Below, one piece after another: positions 54,729-63,671 of a stretch of DNA of 64,000 nucleotides. The notes under the pieces are model-generated. The model searched no databases, was not told the origin of the DNA, and saw nothing but the letters and a program-made list of their open reading frames with translations. Source of the stretch: DASVBE01 sp963770375 (GTDB lineage Bacteria > Actinomycetota > Actinomycetes > Streptosporangiales > Streptosporangiaceae); contig CAVYPM010000022.1 in NCBI GenBank assembly GCA_963770375.1, positions 185,909 through 249,908 of the forward strand. Direction: 5' to 3'. Numbering within the stretch: position 1 is the first letter of the stretch; each line of letters starts with the position of its first letter. The translations under genes were made by a program, and so were the position numbers.

Positions 54729-54953
54729 CCCGTCCAAGAGTTCGGCACCCTGCTGCACGAGGCAGCGCAGGCGTCGCCAGCGTGCGGAAATCCAGGACAC
54801 CAGCCGCCAGGGCCGTTCCCACAATGGAGGTTCCGCGCGCTCGCCGAGGATCCGGGTCTGGACGTGGCCAAGACGGGTTCGATCGGATCGAGCGCCACCA
54901 CCGTGCCGGACGCCACCGCAGCAAGTCGGCGGTGAGCTGCGGCCCGGATCAGT

Positions 54954-55002
54954 GACAAGCGTGGTGCAGCCCGGAATAGAGACAAGCGTGGAGCCCGCAT
55001 AA
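54954..55002 (+). promoter_or_regulatory. Direct repeats upstream of the TetR gene, candidate operator
   Basis: GACAAGCGTGGTGCAGCCCG (54954) and GACAAGCGTGGAGCCCGCAT (54981) are two direct repeats 27 bp apart, followed by an AT-richer stretch (AACAGTGACGTGTTATAG) that could be the promoter of the gene at 55028. Autoregulatory binding is an inference. Confidence 0.45.
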
Positions 55003-55027
55003 ACAGTGACGTGTTATAGTCCCATCC

Positions 55028-55695
55028 GTGGCAGCAGTGGTCAAGAGCACCGAGCCCGCGGAACCGCCTGGTGCCGGGCCGGACCCGGCCCAGCCCGGCC
55101 GCCGGCGGCAGCCGGTCCAAGCCCGCAGCCGCGAGACCGTCGAGCGGATCCTCGACGCCGCGGCCGTTCTCATCGAGGAGGGCGGCGTCAACGCCGTCAC
55201 CACCCGTGCCATCGCCGGGCGCGCCGACGTTACCGCGCCCTCGCTCTACCGCTTCTTCGCCGACCGCGACCAGATCCTCGACGCGCTGATCGAACAGCAC
55301 CTCGGGCGGCTCAGCGTCTTCCTCGCCGAGGCCGAGGCGGGCTGGACGCCCTCGTCAGTGACGGAGTTCGTCGAGCGCGAGCTCGGCTGCTACGCCGCCT
55401 ACTTCCAGGCCAACCGCAACGCGGCCCGGCTGTGGCTGGACGGGCGCATCTCGCCGGCGGTGCGGGCGGAGGTGCTGCGCTACAACCGCCGCACCGCCCA
55501 GCGCCTGCACGGCGTGGCCGTCGCGGCCGGCCTGGCCCCCCGCAGACCGAACTGCTGGTCTTCGTGATGCTGGTCGAGCTCGGCGATCGGATCCTGGACC
55601 TGGCCTTCCGCGAGCACCGCGACCCCGACCCCGACGTGATCGGCCACGGCCGTATCGCGCTCAGCGCCTACCTGGCGACCGCGCTGCGGCTGTAG
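55028..55695 (+). pseudogene. TetR/AcrR family regulator, frameshifted in a C run
   Basis: The N-terminal helix-turn-helix is AVTTRAIAGRADVTAPSLYR with FFADRDQILDALIEQHL (residues ~36-95). Ligand-domain helices include FVERELGCYAAYFQANRNAA. At ~55540 a run of Cs (GGCCCCCCGC) is one base short or long; the next frame supplies QTELLVFVMLVELGDRILDL and GRIALSAYLATALRL, completing a ~222-residue regulator. GTG 55028 is the probable start. A homopolymer read error is quite possible. Confidence 0.8.
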
Positions 55696-56206
55696 GCGGC
55701 ACCGCCCGGCGCCGGCGCTGAGGCCTGACAGCGGGCGCACCGCAAGGCCGCGCCACCAGACACCGACGCCGCCGGCGTCACCGATTACGGACAGGAGGGG
55801 CCCCGTGCAGGGGAAGATCTGGTTCACCGCGCATGGCATCGGCCCGGCCGCCGGCAGCTCCCGCGGTAAGGACGCTGCCTGACCCACTAGACGCCGGGCC
55901 GGGTGATGCCGTCTTGCCCCCGGGACGTTCCACCCGGCCCGGTCCACTCTTCCCACGGAACGACTGGTCGCTTGCCAATCGCCGCTCCGATCGTCCTGAT
56001 CTGGCGTCCATCGGACGTAGCGGGCACACCGCGGTGTAGCCGATCGGACGGCAACGATATCGGCCCGAGTGTTGACGGGCTATGGCCTGCCTTAGCGGGC
56101 GGCACGCATGACCGGCTCGGTAGGTGCACTGGAACTGCTCGGCGGTGAGAGACTGCTAGACGGCGTGCTGGGCTAGTTGAGGGGATGGCATGCGGGGCAG
56201 GGGCAG
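55696..56206. other. Gap with a very short translated-looking frame
   Basis: GTG 55805 has a good GGACAGGAGGGG site and opens 25 codons (MQGKIWFTAHGIGPAAGSSR GKDAA) before a TGA; the beginning resembles the start of short-chain dehydrogenases (QGKxWFxTG), which often neighbour TetR genes, so this may be a truncated remnant. Otherwise no gene is seen. Confidence 0.35.
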
Positions 56207-56650
56207 GTGATCCTCGCTGCGGTTGCTGCCGAGGCGTCAGCTGAGAGCTTCACCACGCTGATGGATCACGTTGCCCAGGGTTTCGAGGCGCTGGGCGCCG
56301 CGATCCTGGTCGTCGGCGTGATCTGGTCGTTCGTGCTCGCGGTGGTGGCCGTGCGCCGGTCGGGCTGGTCGGCCAAGGCTTACCTGGTATTGCGCCAGGC
56401 GTTCGGCGGGACCCTGCTGCTCGGGGTGGAGGTCCTGGTCGCCGCCGACCTGGTGCGCACCGTCGCGGTCGCGCCTACCCTCGACAATGTCCTGGTGCTC
56501 GGGCTGATCGTGGTGATCAGGACGTTCCTGAGCTTCTCGCTGGAAACCGAGATCGAGGGCGTCGCGCCGTGGCGGCGGGCCGCGATCGGCGGCGCGGGGA
56601 CGATCCGCCGGGCCACGGCTAGCGCGCTGGAGCCCAAGACGCCGCCCTGA
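56207..56650 (+). CDS. DUF1622 family membrane protein
   Basis: A ~147-residue protein from GTG 56207 behind GGGGCAGGGG (TTG 56177 is an alternative). Three hydrophobic segments: GAAILVVGVIWSFVLAVVAV, GGTLLLGVEVLVAADLVRTV and VLVLGLIVVIRTFLSFSLE. The FRQ-like AYLVLRQAFGGTLLLGVEVL and RTFLSFSLE EIEG text is the DUF1622 signature. Function unknown. The end of this gene (ATASALEPKTPP) is also found at 33590-33624 upstream of the intact SulP gene, showing an ancestral DUF1622-SulP arrangement. Confidence 0.8.
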   Translation: MILAAVAAEASAESFTTLMDHVAQGFEALGAAILVVGVIWSFVLAVVAVRRSGWSAKAYLVLRQAFGGTLLLGVEVLVAADLVRTVAVAPTLDNVLVLGLIVVIRTFLSFSLETEIEGVAPWRRAAIGGAGTIRRATASALEPKTPP

Positions 56651-56826
56651 TACCAGACCGGCGGGCTGGACTCCCCGGCTTGTGATTATGCCCAGGCCGG
56701 TCTGATCGCCACAGCGCGCCAGCGCCAAGGCGCGCCCCGCTGGGATGTCTGTCAAGGGGGTGCCGGAGCGCGCTAATCGCTGTCGCGATACGCCGACGGC
56801 TCATGGCCAGGAAGGGTCTGCCTGGG

Positions 56827-56845
56827 TTACCCGTATGGGGGGATG
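56827..56845 (+). promoter_or_regulatory. Dispersed 19-bp motif, site 8
   Basis: TTACCCGTATGGGGGGATG, 242 bp upstream of the second SulP gene. Confidence 0.5.
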
Positions 56846-57087
56846 GCAGATCACCGGGGATGGGTTTCGCTGAAGCCGGCGAGCGGTTTGGTGTGGCGGG
56901 ATGGAGGGCTCGCGATGGGGCTGACCCGGTACGAGCTGGGCACGGCGTTTCCGGGGTTATCAGGCGGACAACGGAACGGCTGAGTCGAGGCCGGCGTCGT
57001 CTCGGCTGCTGTGGCCTCCGCCAGGTGCGCCGAGGTGCGGATGACCGTGCTAGATGACAGGGGGATAACCACCCGGAGAACCTGGGC

Positions 57088-58773
57088 ATGAGACTCCGCT
57101 TCCCGGTCAGGCGTGACACGCTGCGCAAGGACGCCATCGCCGGCTTGGTGCTCGGCGTGGAGAGCGTTCCCGACGGCCTCGCCGCTGGCCTGCTCGCCGG
57201 GGTCAGCCCTCTTTCGGGCCTTTACGCGTACCTGTTCGGCACGATCGGTGGCTCGTTTTTCACCAGCTCGGCCTTCATGGCTGTCCAGGCCACCGGGGCC
57301 ATGGCTATCGTCATCGCTGATGTCCCGGCGGTTCACGCCGGCGGATGACCCGGCGCGGGCATTGTTCACCTTGTCGGTGCTGACCGGCGTTGTGATGCTG
57401 GCGGCCGGGTTTCTGCGGCTCGGTTCGGTCCTGCGGTTCGTGTCGAACGCCGTGATGGTGGGGTTCATCAGCGCTGTCGGGGTCAATATCATCCTCGGGC
57501 AATTGGCCAACCTCACCGGCTACAAAGCGGAGGGGGCCAACCGTGTCGTCCGCGCCGTCAACACTCTCATCCATCCCGGCGAACTCCACCTGCAGTCCCT
57601 GGCGATTGGGATCTTGACGGTCGCGCTGATACTCCTGCTGGAGCGCACCATGCTCGGCCCGCTGGGGCTGGTGCTGGCGGTCGTCGTCACCTCGGCTCTG
57701 GTGGCCGTCCTGGGATGGGGCAGCGTCGCCCTGGTCAGGGATCTCAGTGAGATTCCCCGCGCGCTGCCGCTGCCCCAGGCCCCGATGCTGCGGCTGGTCC
57801 CGTCGCTTGTGGTCCCGGCGCTGTCACTTGCGTTCGTGGGACTGGTCCAGGGGGCGGCCATCTCGGCTAACTTCCCCAACCCGGACGGCCGCTACCCCGA
57901 TGTGTCCCGTGACTTCATCGGGCAGGGCGCCGCGAACGTGATCGCCGGGAATCTTCCGGGGGATGCCGGTGGGCGGGTCCATGTCGGCCTCGTCGCTGAA
58001 CAAGGCCGCCGGCGCCCGGTCGCGTATGTCTTTGATGATCGCCAGCGTGGTGATGGCGGTGGTGATCGTCGCGTTCGCCGGCCTGGTCGGCTACATCGCC
58101 ATGCCGGCCCTGGCCGGCCTGCTCATGCTGGTTGGCTACCGGACCATCAAGCCGGCCGATCTTCAATCGGTGTGGAAGACCGGCGCCGTGCAGAAGGCGG
58201 TGCTGGTGACCAGCTTCGTGCTCACCATGGTCATCCCGTTGCAGTACGCCGTGCTCGTCGCGGTGGGCCTGTCGGTGATCTTGCACGTGGTGCGGCAGTC
58301 GAACCAGGTCACCATCAAACGCTGGCTGCTCGACCCAGACGGGAACCTCATCGAGACCGACCCACCGGCCCAGCTCCCCGCCAACGAGGTGGTCGCGCTC
58401 CAGCCGTACGGCAGCCTGTTCTTCGCCGCCGCGCCAGTGCTCGAAGCACAGCTCCCGGCCACCGACGGCGCCGGCCGCAACTCCGTGGTGATCCTCAGGC
58501 TGCGGGGACGCACCGACCTCGGCACCACCTTCATGGACGTCCTGCACCGCTATGCCCAGGCCCTCGCTGGCGACCGGCAGCAAGCTCGTCATCGTCTCGG
58601 CCAGTGAACGCATCCAAGAACAGCTCCGCGTCACCGGCGTCACCGACCTGATCACCCCCCAGAACATCTACAGCGGCGATGAGCGGGTGGCCGCCACCCT
58701 CAAGCGCGCTTACACAGACGCGACGACATGGATAGAACAAAACCAGAGCGCCACGGGGACCGATGCATCGTGA
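57088..58773 (+). pseudogene. SulP family permease, second copy with three frameshifts
   Basis: About 90% identical to the protein at 31592-33274. Starting MRLRFPVRRDTLRKDAIAGL, the frame is broken at ~57345 (after AVHAG), ~57950 (VIAGN) and ~58570 (QALAG); at each place this copy has one base more than the intact copy. The last frame carries the STAS end SKLVIVSASERIQEQLRVTG. Without corrections the product would be 86 residues. Confidence 0.88.
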
Positions 58774-59152
58774 CCGTGAGGACGGCGTGAGGCTATTGCC
58801 GACTTGGTACCGCCTCATGCCCGGTAGCACTACTCGATCTCGTTCTCACTGGCCATCCAGCGGAACAGCGCCGCCCTATCCACTACCCTTTCCCTGACCA
58901 GATCCGCCCTGCCGTCCACCCGCAGCCGGGACCTTGGCCCCTCACCTCGCGTTACCTCGCGCAGAAGAAGTCAAGGGAGCGTCCGACCGTCTGTGTAGGT
59001 GATCGTGGAGGGTTTCATGGGGTGGGGATTCGCCCGTCGGGGTCGTGGCCGCCCATAACAGACGTTCGGTATCTCGTACCGGCCAATGGCGATGGTGCGG
59101 ACGTCGGCTGGACCCGGGTGAACCGGCCGGGAGTGTGCCGTCCGGCTGGGTT
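58774..59152. other. Gap between SulP copy 2 and duplication copy B
   Basis: No gene is recognised. It separates the two duplicated blocks. Confidence 0.4.
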
Positions 59153-59668
59153 ACGGCGTCCCCGCTTGCGGGTCGGGGCCGGTCATCAAGGCGGCGGTGT
59201 TCTCGCTGGGCTTCGTCGGACCGGGACCGTTCCCGGCTGGGCGGGGACTTGGGTGGGTTAAGGCGCTTGCGGTACCACAGGACGTCCGTTCCTGAGGGGA
59301 AGTCCTCGACCCGGCCCACCAGTTCGTAGCCGTTGCGTTCATACAGGGCCCGGGCCTGAAAGTCGTAGGTGAAGTGGACGGTCTGCGAGCACCCGCGCGC
59401 CGCTGCCTCGGCTTCGGCGGCGGCGAGGAGCCGCGTCGCGAGGCCGCGGCCGCGAAGACCCGGCGCCACCCAGAGGCTCTGCAGTTCGCAGCAGTCGCCC
59501 CAGGTCCATCCGCTGATGCCGGCGACGACCCGTGCCAGCGTCGCGCACGAAGATCGCCAGGTCGACTTCGTCGCCGAGTCCCATGGCGGCGGACGCCTCA
59601 TGACGGATCTGCGTTTCGAGGACGTCGATGTCGAGCGGATCCGGATGGTCCTCGACGTGGAACTCCAC
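59153..59668 (-). pseudogene. GNAT acetyltransferase, copy B, frameshifted
   Basis: GTG 59668 opens MEFHVEDHPDPLDIDVLETQ. In GACGCTGGCACGGGTCGTC (~59530) there is one G more than in copy A, after which the second frame gives VVAGISGWTWGDCCELQSLW and the intact acetyl-CoA loop VAPGLRGRGLATRLLAAAEA, then FQARALYERNGYELVGRVED. The open frame continues to 58942 without the stop of copy A. The lesion differs from that of copy A, so a chimera of the two would be intact. Confidence 0.75.
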
Positions 59669-59681
59669 AGCGACCGGCTCG

Positions 59682-60100
59682 TCAGACGCCGACGATCTGC
59701 TCGATCAGCGAGAGGTCGTCGAAGTACGTCCGGTAGGACCGGATCTTCCCGTCGCGGAAGTCGGCCACGGTGACGCCGGGCAACTTGACGTGCCGTCCCG
59801 TTGCTTCCAGCACGCATCCTCGCCGAGGACCAGTGGCCCGGTGTGATCGGCTTCGATGAGCCATTCGGCGAACGCCTTGTTGCCCACTTCGTCGAGTCCC
59901 CGGAACATGATCACGACGTTGGAGAACGCTTCTTCACGCAGGGCGGCCAGGTCGGCGAGTGCTGCCAGCCCTGACACGGTCGCGTACGGCGACCAGCCGA
60001 CGACATCGTCGGTGAACAGGGTCCCCGGATCCACCGATGCGCCACCGACCTCGGCCTCGAGCGCCTTCAACAGCACGTCTTTGCGCGATTCACTCATTGC
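59682..60100 (-). pseudogene. NTF2-like protein, copy B, frameshifted
   Basis: ATG 60100 begins MSESRKDVLLKALEAEVGGA and follows copy A (25948) to PLVLGEDA; at ~59812 one base is missing relative to copy A (GAGGATGCGTGCTG against GAGGACAGCGTGCTG), and the other frame completes the protein: LEATGRHVKLPGVTVADFRD ... LSLIEQIVGV. Confidence 0.8.
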
Positions 60101-60164
60101 AGCCCCCTGTTCCTGCCGGAATCGACCTGTTCGACGTCTTCTGGCAATCCGGCATGCGTTCAGG

Positions 60165-60456
60165 ACCCGAGTGATCTTCGCCTTGGCCGCCGCGAACTCG
60201 TCGTCTGTCAGCACGCCCGAGGCGTGCAACTGCGCGAGGTGTTCGATCTCGTCGGCCGGGTCCGCCGGAGGCGGCGCATATTGCGCCTGGTCCTGGTCGT
60301 CGCCGGCAGGCGCCTGGTCCTGGGTCGTCGGCAGGCGCCTGGTCGTCGTAGCTGCTGCTGCTCCCCGGCCTGCTTGGCCTCGTGGTGAGCCATCGCCCCC
60401 CCGGCAACCGCCCCGGCAATGAGCGCCCGGCGCCGTGTCCGTCGCCTGAATCCCAT
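60165..60456 (-). pseudogene. SHOCT-domain protein, copy B, frameshifted
   Basis: ATG 60456 gives MGFRRRTRRRALIAGAVAGG; after the Gln run the frame is lost (~60350) and resumes as DEIEHLAQLHASGVLTDDEF. Near the 3' end another indel removes the stop, so the frame runs on toward the NTF2-like gene. Confidence 0.75.
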
Positions 60457-60571
60457 GGAAACTCCTCCCCGGTCGTCCGGCCGTCATCGAAGGCAGGTGA
60501 GCGGCCGATTGCTGGCCTGCATGTCACTGCGCCTGTCAGGCACGAGCCTGCCTCCAGCGGATCTCGGACGG

Positions 60572-60590
60572 CATCCCCCTATCTGGGTGA
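60572..60590 (-). promoter_or_regulatory. Dispersed 19-bp motif, site 9
   Basis: TCACCCAGATAGGGGGATG on the minus strand, 115 bp upstream of the SHOCT copy B start at 60456; counterpart of site 1. Confidence 0.5.
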
Positions 60591-60750
60591 ATGGGGCGTT
60601 GGGCGATGCGAGCCCTGCGGTGAGCGCATCACACTCGGCAATGACGCCGGCGCTGGCCGGCGTCCCATGGCGTCTCCCCGTTCGTTCGGCCTAGCAGAAC
60701 GTGCCGCCGGCGTGCGAAGTCAGGACAGCAGCGGTCATTAGAATGCACGC

Positions 60751-61738
60751 GTGCGGACGCCGATCAGGAACCCGCCGGACCCGATGTATGCGGAGCTTGA
60801 GGTACACCGGACGATGATCCGCGACCGCGTCCGCACCGAGGCCTTCCGGCGTGCGATCGAGTCGGTGGTGCGCCCCGGTGACGTCGTGCTCGACGTCGGG
60901 GCGGGAAGCGGCATCTTGAGTTTGTTCGCGGCGCGGGCCGGGGCTGCGCGCGTCTACGCGGTGGAGCGGACGACGGTCGCCGCCGTGGCGCAGGGGCTGG
61001 CCGCCGCGAACGGGGCCGCGGAGATCGTCCAGGTGTTCCACGGCGATGTCATGGAGATCGAGCTGCCGGGACGGGTCGATGTGATCGTCTCGGAGTGGCT
61101 CGGAGGGTTCGGGATCGACGAAGGGATGCTCGGCCCGGTCATCGCCGCCCGTGACCGCTGGCTCAAGCCGGGCGGAGTCATGATCCCCCGCTTGGTGACG
61201 GCCTGGACCGCGCTGGTGGACGACCGGTACAGCGGGGAGATGGTGCAGTTCCTGCGGGACAACCCGTACGGCCTCAAGCTCGATGACCTGGCCGAGATGA
61301 CCGTCAACGAGATCTTCTATTCCGGCACCTTCCGGCACCTCGCGGCCGGTGACAGGCGCTCCGAGCCGGGCCGGTTGTGGACGACGGACGCCGGCGCTGA
61401 TCCCGCTTGAGCAGGCGCAGGCGCCTCACGAAGCCGAGACGCTGCTGCCCGTCCGCGAGCACGGAACGGCGAACGCGCTCGCACTCTGGTTCAGCGCCGA
61501 GCTCGCGCCCGGCATCTCGCTGTCGGTGGGACCCGGCGATCCGCCGACGCACTGGGGGATGACCACGGCCCCGCTGCGCTGCCCCGTGCAGCTCACGCCC
61601 GGCATGGTCGTCCGCGCCAAAGTCAGGACCGCCCCGGCCCGGCCGATCGGGACATGGACGAGCTGGGCCGTCGCGCTGCCCGGCGCCGGCTGGGAGGAGC
61701 ACGACGAGCAGGCCGTCTGGCAGGAGATCGACGACTGA
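60751..61738 (+). pseudogene. PRMT-like protein (arginine) N-methyltransferase, one frameshift
   Basis: About 328 residues in two frames. GTG 60751 opens RTPIRNPPDPMYAELEVHRT. S-adenosylmethionine motif I is VLDVGAGSGILSLFAARAGA with acidic VYAVE; the PRMT double-E loop reads SEWLGGFGIDEGML; after a shift near 61390 the second frame carries the THW loop (DPPTHWGMTTAPL) and the C-terminal beta barrel. These are the hallmarks of protein arginine methyltransferases, uncommon in bacteria; the target is unknown. All motifs are present, so a single read error could explain the split. Confidence 0.75.
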
Positions 61739-61849
61739 ACAATCCCAAGAACCCTGACGGCGCCCGGCAGGAATCCAGCGCCGGCCGGTCATCGCGCTGC
61801 CAGGCAGTTCGGTGATCGAGGCTCTCTTTACGGTTCCGGGTGAGGTGTC

Positions 61850-62991
61850 GCTCACTGGTCGCTGGCGGTGTGGGCGCGGGTTGCGGTGGCCTGCCGATCA
61901 GTTCGATGAGGCCGAGCGCGACCAGCAGCAGGGCGGCGATCACGATGGTCGCCCACAGCAATAGGGCGAGCCAGAGACGAAGTACGCCGCGGCCAGCGCC
62001 ACCGCCGCGATGCGCAGCACATGCCGGTCGGTATAGGTCCAGGCGCAGCAGGGCCGGTGGACAGGCCAGCGGATTCGCTACGAGCAGCGCCAGGACCCCG
62101 AGCCGGAAGAACATGAGCCGGTCGCCGCCGCCGCCGCGGACGGCCCGGTGAGCAGCGCGCCCAGGGCCACGATCAGGCCCACGACGAGCAGGTGCGAAGG
62201 GCCGTCTTGATGAACCCGGCAGGATGCGAAGGCGGCGGCGGCCGCGCAGGCGGGCGGTATGCTGGCCGGCACGCTGTTCAGGAGGACACGCCCAGCGCCG
62301 AACGTCGTGGACAGTCGGGATGTTGGTCGCCACGGTCGGCCCGCGGGCGGCCAGATACCCTTGCGGCCGCCTCCAGCGGCGCGATGTCGAGGGTGACCTG
62401 GCTGTTGCTGACGCCGATGGCGCCGTTGCGGCCGCCGCGGCCCGATAATGCCGCGACCAGCGCCTGGTGGGCGTCCCGGTTCACCTGTGTCCACGCGGCC
62501 GCGATCCGTGGCCTGGTGATGATCTTGTAGATGCCGCTGTGGACGAATCCTGAGCACCGCTGGCGAGCAGGCCCGGAGAGGCTTCTGCAGCAGCCCGCCG
62601 ATCCGGGCACGCCTTTGTGTGACAGTTCAGCGGCCGCATCAGGCGGACAGGACCAGCTTGACGCCGATCTGGGTGACGATATCGTGGATCAGCTTGTCGG
62701 TCAGGGACGTTCTCGATAGCCGGGTCCTTGATCAGCGACACCATGGCGACGTAGCGGCCGGTGTCAGCGACCTCGTTCGCCGTCCACACCCACGCTCCAC
62801 CGACACCAGCGCCAGCACACACCGGCAACGATCGACACCACTGCCACCCGGAATCCGCCAGCTGAACCTGCGGCGGCCAGCTTGCTGCGGCTGGCCACCC
62901 GGTTCGGCCGCCTCCGTGTGCGGAGCTTCTCGTTCGGGGCGCTCGCCGGAGTTGGGGCCCTCGCTCCCAGCCGTCCGGCTGAGGCCCCCAT
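61850..62991 (-). pseudogene. Heavily decayed actinobacterial membrane protein gene
   Basis: Pieces of one protein in at least four frames occur in order on the minus strand: FRVAVVSIVAGV, VWTANEVADTGRYVAMVSLI KDPAIENV, FVHSGIYKIITRPRIAAAWT QVNRDAHQALVAALSG, SNSQVTLDIAPLEAA, IPTVHDV, HLLVVGLIVALGALLTGPSA. I recognise this order from conserved actinobacterial membrane proteins with a large extracellular loop. Several segments between them are deleted. Confidence 0.6.
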
Positions 62992-63039
62992 CAGTCTCGG
63001 ATACCGGTCACCTCCCGCAGCTCCTCAGCCCGGACGGGC

Positions 63040-63671
63040 CACCTCCCGCGCCGGTGGCGCGCAGCAAGCCCTGCTGGATCGAGGCCATCGGCTCGTCCTC
63101 ATCCAGGTAGGCGTACCAGATATCCCATCGTCCCCATCTGCGCGAAGGAGGCCATCGCCTCCCGGTAGGCCCGCACCGACGCCAGCGCCGCCGCGCGGGC
63201 ATCCGCCGCGGCGAACCCGTTGTTGCGGGCCGCGATCGTGAAGCTGGCCGCCATCCGCTTCACGTCGTACTCAAACGGCCCCGGCAGCGTCACGTCGAAA
63301 TCGTTCAGGTCGAACAGCAGCCGACGCCCGGGCGAGGCGAACGCGCCGAAGTTCGACAGGTGCGCATCGCCGCACAGCTGGGCCTGTAGCCCTCTAGCCC
63401 GGCCACCGGCGTGCCCGCCAGGGCCGCCCCCATGATCTTCGCGGCGCCCCGGTAGAACGTGAATGGCGAGACCATCATCCGGCCATGGCGGACCGGCACC
63501 AGGTCCGGCTCGCGGGTGACGTTCTGCTCCTCCAGCAGGGCGACCGGATCGGGGGCGGTCCGCGGCCGGGCGCCACTTCGTATGGCCCGGCAGCGCCGAC
63601 CGGTCCCCGGCCTCCACGCCCATAGCTTTGCGATCATCGACGCTCGGATGTGCGATCTTCTTTACGGCCAT
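63040..63671 (-). pseudogene. DUF2252 family protein, truncated second copy
   Basis: ATG 63671 opens MAVKKIAHPSVDDRKAMGVE, close to the protein at 45425. At least three frame changes follow (~63555, ~63400, ~63122), with QLCGDAHLSNFGAFASPGRR and LLFDLNDFDVTLPGPFEYDV preserved. After YLDEDEPMASIQQGLL the similarity ends (~63045), leaving only the first ~210 of ~496 residues. Confidence 0.82.

Larger units (their letters stand above)
56611..58773 (+). repeat. Inverted duplication block, SulP copy 2
   Basis: The block matches 31592-33624 on the minus strand, starting inside the DUF1622 gene and ending near the SulP stop. It has ~130 bp of additional leader before the SulP start and three indels in the gene. 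Confidence 0.85.
59153..60842 (-). repeat. Inverted duplication block, copy B
   Basis: Counterpart of 24988-26881, with GNAT, NTF2-like and SHOCT on the minus strand and the methyltransferase start on the plus strand. It is ~200 bp shorter, mainly because the extra SHOCT fragment of copy A is absent. Confidence 0.85.
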
